Assembly (NCBI GenBank): GCA_003640385.1
Contig: RCAB01000740.1
Location: 1-22,836, forward strand
Length of the DNA stretch: 22,836 nucleotides
Direction of reading: 5' to 3'
Origin: Setaria digitata
Lineage: Eukaryota > Nematoda > Chromadorea > Rhabditida > Setariidae
How positions within the stretch are numbered: the first letter of the stretch is position 1; each line of letters begins with the position of its first letter. The notes beneath the pieces were generated by a model. That model ran no database searches. It saw only the letters and a list, made by a program, of their open reading frames with translations, and was not told the origin of the DNA. A program made the translations under genes and the position numbers. Positions 19,927 through 22,836 of the stretch are shown piece after piece.

Positions 19927-21464
19927 TTAACGAAGGTAGCTGAAGTTGTTTGTTGAAGAAGGTGTCGCACCAAAAAAATTAGGTTGTGACTGTCTGTTCA
20001 TAGCCCGCGATGGAGCAAATCCAAGCATTTTTTGCAAATTTTGTCGTAGTGTCATGGTACAAAGTATGTATAGGAAGATGAATGAACAATCAGTGTAATC
20101 TTCTCCAATAAGATTCCTGAAATTATAGGTCCGAGCACTAGCAAACGATTAGTATCGCTTCCAAATCCAGGTAGCTGCAGTTATCGAAATATGCACTTCT
20201 ACATCACCAGATATTAGTTCACTAATTACCGGTAGAATCTGCGGTTTGTCATAAATACTGTAGTCTCTATTGCCTACAATGCGTTTTTGCGAATCGAAAA
20301 TCTCCCGCCATATGCCCATATTATGATAATAACGGGAATTCTAAGTTCAATTTTCTTTGCTTAGGTAATTTCTTTTCGTTACGAAATTCTTCATTTCACA
20401 TTAATATCTTTCATTGAGAAGCAACAGACACTCATTGGTTTATTTTATGAACAAGGCTACATCGCATTAAAGTTAAGGTGCGAAATTTTAGTACAGTAGT
20501 TAAAAAATTGCAGAAAATGTTCAAAACCACACCTGTGTGAAAATCCTTGAATCCATGATATGGGAGTGAAAGGCAATTTGGCGACCACCCGTCCTTCAAA
20601 TATTGAGGAAAACGTGGAGAGCAATGCAGTAAAAGCAAAGCCAATGGCAAGCATACTTTTCATCTTGAACATACTCATATCTCTATTTGTTGCTTTTAAT
20701 CTTTCCTCTTCCCTATCAATTTTTCGTTTAGCCGTACGGTCTGCTTCTGCAGTTGTCTCTTTCTAGAATACGATTTTCGTAAAAAATAGGAGATGAACAA
20801 CAGGTGCTGCTATATTTATTAACAATTATCTAAAATCAGAAAAAAAACACAGAATTCAGAATTCTAAAATATATTCTAATCTATTCTAAAAATTTATTTT
20901 ATTTATTTATTTTATTTTCCTATATTTTAAAACGCAAGGAACTGTTAAGGTACTAAACGCACTCTAAAAAAAACATCTCTTGCTTGCTGTAATAATAAGT
21001 TATAAGGCAACTAGACTCTACTCTTCTAATTCAATTTCCTGACCAATAAAATAATTTTCTTTTGGACCTGGAAAATCGCCTGATATTTAATTAAGCATAG
21101 ATATGCACTTAAAAGAGCACTACGGCACATGCACACAGCGTACGTTAAATTTTCCGCTAGTAATCACAAGACAGTACTACTACTAATCTTAAATATTCGG
21201 AAATTTTGGAAAAAAAATTTCTCAATGTTCCAACTCCAAAAAATTGAATGAAACTGTTAATCCACCTTAACAGCAAATGAATTCATGGAAAGTAGCTTTC
21301 ACGAAAAAACAAACCTTTCGCTCAAGTTTCTTTGTTTTCCGCTCCATTTCGTTCTTTAAACGTTTGTATTGTTCGCTACGATATACAAGTATATAAGTTA
21401 AAGCTTCACCGACTACTGCAGTACATGTTGCAATAAATATGATCAACAAATAATCCGAGTACAT
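19927..21464 (-). CDS. TMCO1: TMCO1, ER calcium-release channel and translocon-associated membrane protein (about 189 aa)
   Basis: TMCO1 is an ER membrane protein of the GET3/EMC3/YidC-like (DUF106) group. It is described as a calcium-load-activated channel and as part of a ribosome-bound translocon for multipass proteins. Exons on minus: 21464-21315, 20763-20533 and 20116-19927. Exon 1 holds the first membrane segment (YLLIIFIATCTAVVGEALTY) and the start of the coiled coil (YKRLKNEMERKTKKLERK). Exon 2 holds REEERLKATNRDMS, the second membrane segment and GRVVAKLPFTPISW. Exon 3 has DYTDCSFIFLYILC, QNLQKMLGFAPSRA and a short polar tail ending SYLR. Human TMCO1 (188-aa form) aligns throughout from memory. 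The start is the ATG at 21464. Oddity: exon 1 ends in phase 0, but exon 2 read from its best acceptor carries one extra base. Intron 1 also has a TTTA-rich stretch near 20890-20916. Confidence 0.93.
20889..20916. repeat. TTTA-type simple repeat in TMCO1 intron 1
   Basis: AATTTATTTTATTTATTTAT and following bases form an imperfect TTTA/TTTTA repeat. It is ordinary low-complexity DNA within the intron. Confidence 0.6.
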
Positions 21465-21504
21465 CACTCAAGCAATATTCTGTCCATTTACTTTTAGAAA
21501 CTAA

Positions 21505-21506
21505 CC
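21505..21506 (-). promoter_or_regulatory. Probable spliced-leader acceptor of TMCO1
   Basis: On the minus strand CCGACTTTTCAG ends at 21506, about 41 bases before the ATG. No coding exon lies upstream, so it suits trans-splicing. If TMCO1 is the second gene of an operon with FARSB, this is where its mRNA would be separated. Confidence 0.5.
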
Positions 21507-21958
21507 TGAAAAGTCGGAAATATACTGAGCGTCATAGCCACTAAATATAAACTTAATTCTAATTCCCCTTTCTTTAATCTAAAAGTTAAACAAACCCTCA
21601 ACTCTGTTAGCGGAACGTTAGCAATGAAAAAAATTGCTGCCAATCATCGGTTACCTCAAAATATAAACTTACAACCCACTCTTTAACAAATATACTTTAA
21701 AACTACCACTCTTTAAAAGATTAACATATCCGACACACTCCGTAAAGCTAGAAGCAATAAAATCACACTTCTTCCTTGCTAACTAATAGGTAATTTTTTC
21801 TTGTTAGATACATAAATAATGAGCGAAATATACTGTCTGCGAAAATCTGCATGGTCCGTAGTGCTTCATATATTAAAACGTACAACGGTCTATCACAGAT
21901 ATTGACCAGAAACGACCGGTTTCATTATCGTAAGCATGACTAACTGTCATACAGGATA
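21507..21958. other. Gap between FARSB and TMCO1
   Basis: About 450 bases lie between the FARSB polyadenylation signal and the TMCO1 acceptor, both on minus. It is AT-rich with no open frame worth calling and no obvious promoter element that I can recognise. Confidence 0.5.
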
Positions 21959-21964
21959 TTTATT
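21959..21964 (-). terminator. Polyadenylation signal of FARSB
   Basis: TTTATT on + is AATAAA on minus, 91 bases after the FARSB stop at 22057-22055. Confidence 0.6.
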
Positions 21965-22054
21965 AGTCTTATCAAACAAAAATCAACCATTTCATAATAA
22001 AACTAGAAACGATAAAAACAACAAGAACCATAAATCATTGTATCAAATGATTTA

Positions 22055-22703
22055 TCACAGAAATGGCTCTACAGTGATATCCATAATGGAAATGGGTAAT
22101 ATGAGTCCAAAAGCAGTTATCACATCTGGATGCAGAACACCAACTGTGCCTAAACAAATTCCACCTGGTCCAACAATCCTCGCACATCGTCCATCCAAAA
22201 AAGTGGGATCTGAATATAAGAGTGGAGTCGATATATTCTTTAATAAAATCTTTCTTTTTTTTTTTTTTTTGGAAACTTCAGCCGCCATTAATCTTTATTA
22301 ATCACTTCTAAAAATTCGTCTCTTAACAACAAATTATCAATATTATGCATGTATTTTGTCACCTCAATAAATGTTCCTGACATCTTATACTACACTCATC
22401 GATGACAGAGGTATCTTAAACTCTTGCAGCAAAATCCAGTTAAGTAATTCCCATAAAAAGTAAATTATTTAAAAGTATTGTGACAATAAAGTAAAAGTTG
22501 ATAAATATTGGATTGAGCTAAAAAAAAGTTCTGAGTTCAAATACGACCGTCATAAGCTGTGATGTAATATCCCGTTCCATCCTTGGTCCATTTTATTCCA
22601 AGAAGTTGCATAACTCGATCTAGTAAACCATGTATGATCTCAAAACCCGACGATTTACTGCAATATAGAGCACACAAACGACGCTCATTTCTCGCGCCTA
22701 CAT
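22055..22703 (-). CDS. FARSB: Phenylalanyl-tRNA synthetase beta subunit, C-terminal two exons (5' part outside the window)
   Basis: Cytosolic PheRS is an alpha2-beta2 enzyme that charges tRNA-Phe; the beta chain includes the B5 and B3/4 editing domains and a catalytic-like fold that supports the alpha subunit. Exons here on minus are 22703-22545 (or to 22548) and 22209-22055. The first reads VGARNERRLCALYCSKSSGF then EIIHGLLDRVMQLLG, matching the human stretch [20 protein letters not shown]. The last contains FLDGRCARIV, LGTVGVLHPDVITAFGL and ends TVEPFL, close to human GKLGVLHPDVITKFEL and the C-terminal VGPFL. The first acceptor is CTCCTTTGCAG; its phase needs one base from an upstream exon, which lies beyond the window. 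The donor of the first exon is ambiguous: GTCGTA and GTATTT, three bases apart, both keep frame and give AYD or AYDGH before PTFL. The identity is certain in my view from the motifs. Confidence 0.93.
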
Positions 22704-22836
22704 CTGCAAAGGAGATGAATATCATTTCAGGAAGAGTGAAAAATCCTACGTCTTGAAACGAAGAGTTCCAAATTGATCTAGTTCATGAACGTATAAAAAA
22801 TATATCAAATTAAGTGAATAAAGATATTAAATGATA
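22704..22836 (-). other. Intron of FARSB reaching the window edge
   Basis: On minus this ends in the T- and C-rich acceptor before 22703. I see no exon in these 133 bases; the rest of FARSB must lie to the right of the window. Confidence 0.5.

Noticed and set aside
21936..22301. 121-codon + strand frame
   Set aside because: It is antisense to the last FARSB exon, whose minus-strand translation is clearly the synthetase C-terminus.
1..22836. tRNA, rRNA, CRISPR, bacterial operon or viral elements
   Set aside because: I looked for tRNA B-box-like motifs, spaced direct repeats and transposase, reverse-transcriptase or capsid-type proteins and found none I could support.

Overview
This is nuclear DNA from a nematode. 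The likely type is a clade III (spirurid or filarial-like) worm, inferred from three things: high AT content, introns with T-rich acceptors ending TTTCAG or TTGCAG, and acceptor-like sites just upstream of start codons that suit spliced-leader trans-splicing. No bacterial operon, phage, transposase, CRISPR array, rRNA or tRNA was recognised. All genes are split by introns. The gene models below were built by joining open exons across GT-AG (once GC-AG) introns with matching phase and checking them against remembered family sequences. No database was searched.

Layout, left to right. (1) Position 1-1157, + strand: the last three exons of a single-pass membrane protein that I do not recognise. 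(2) 7616-2925, - strand: a complete nine-exon gene for the mRNA-export factor GLE1 (657 aa). (3) 7617-10190: a divergent intergenic region with a decayed TGATAA-rich repeat, a perfect 17-bp hairpin and a 6-N assembly gap. (4) 10278-14238, + strand: sulfide:quinone oxidoreductase (SQOR) with both redox cysteines. (5) 14239-17578: a 3.3-kb stretch with no confident gene, but two patches that look more coding-like than their surroundings. (6) 17613-19336, + strand: a complete five-exon casein kinase 2 beta subunit (214 aa) that is unusually divergent for this family. (7) 21464-19927, - strand: TMCO1, an ER calcium channel and translocon-associated protein, with a phase break at its first splice junction. 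(8) 22703-22055, - strand: the last two exons of the phenylalanyl-tRNA synthetase beta subunit, running off the right edge. Genes 7 and 8 share a strand and are close enough to be a candidate operon.

The genes are unrelated housekeeping functions: mRNA export, sulfide detoxification, kinase regulation, ER calcium and membrane-protein biogenesis, and tRNA charging. They do not form a pathway. I found no new multi-gene system. The most interesting points are the divergent CK2 beta with a possible intron-retention C-terminus, the GLE1 with a Ser/Thr-rich linker where vertebrate GLE1 has a long coiled coil, a GC-AG intron fixed by reading phase, the TGATAA array upstream of GLE1, and the possible FARSB-TMCO1 operon.
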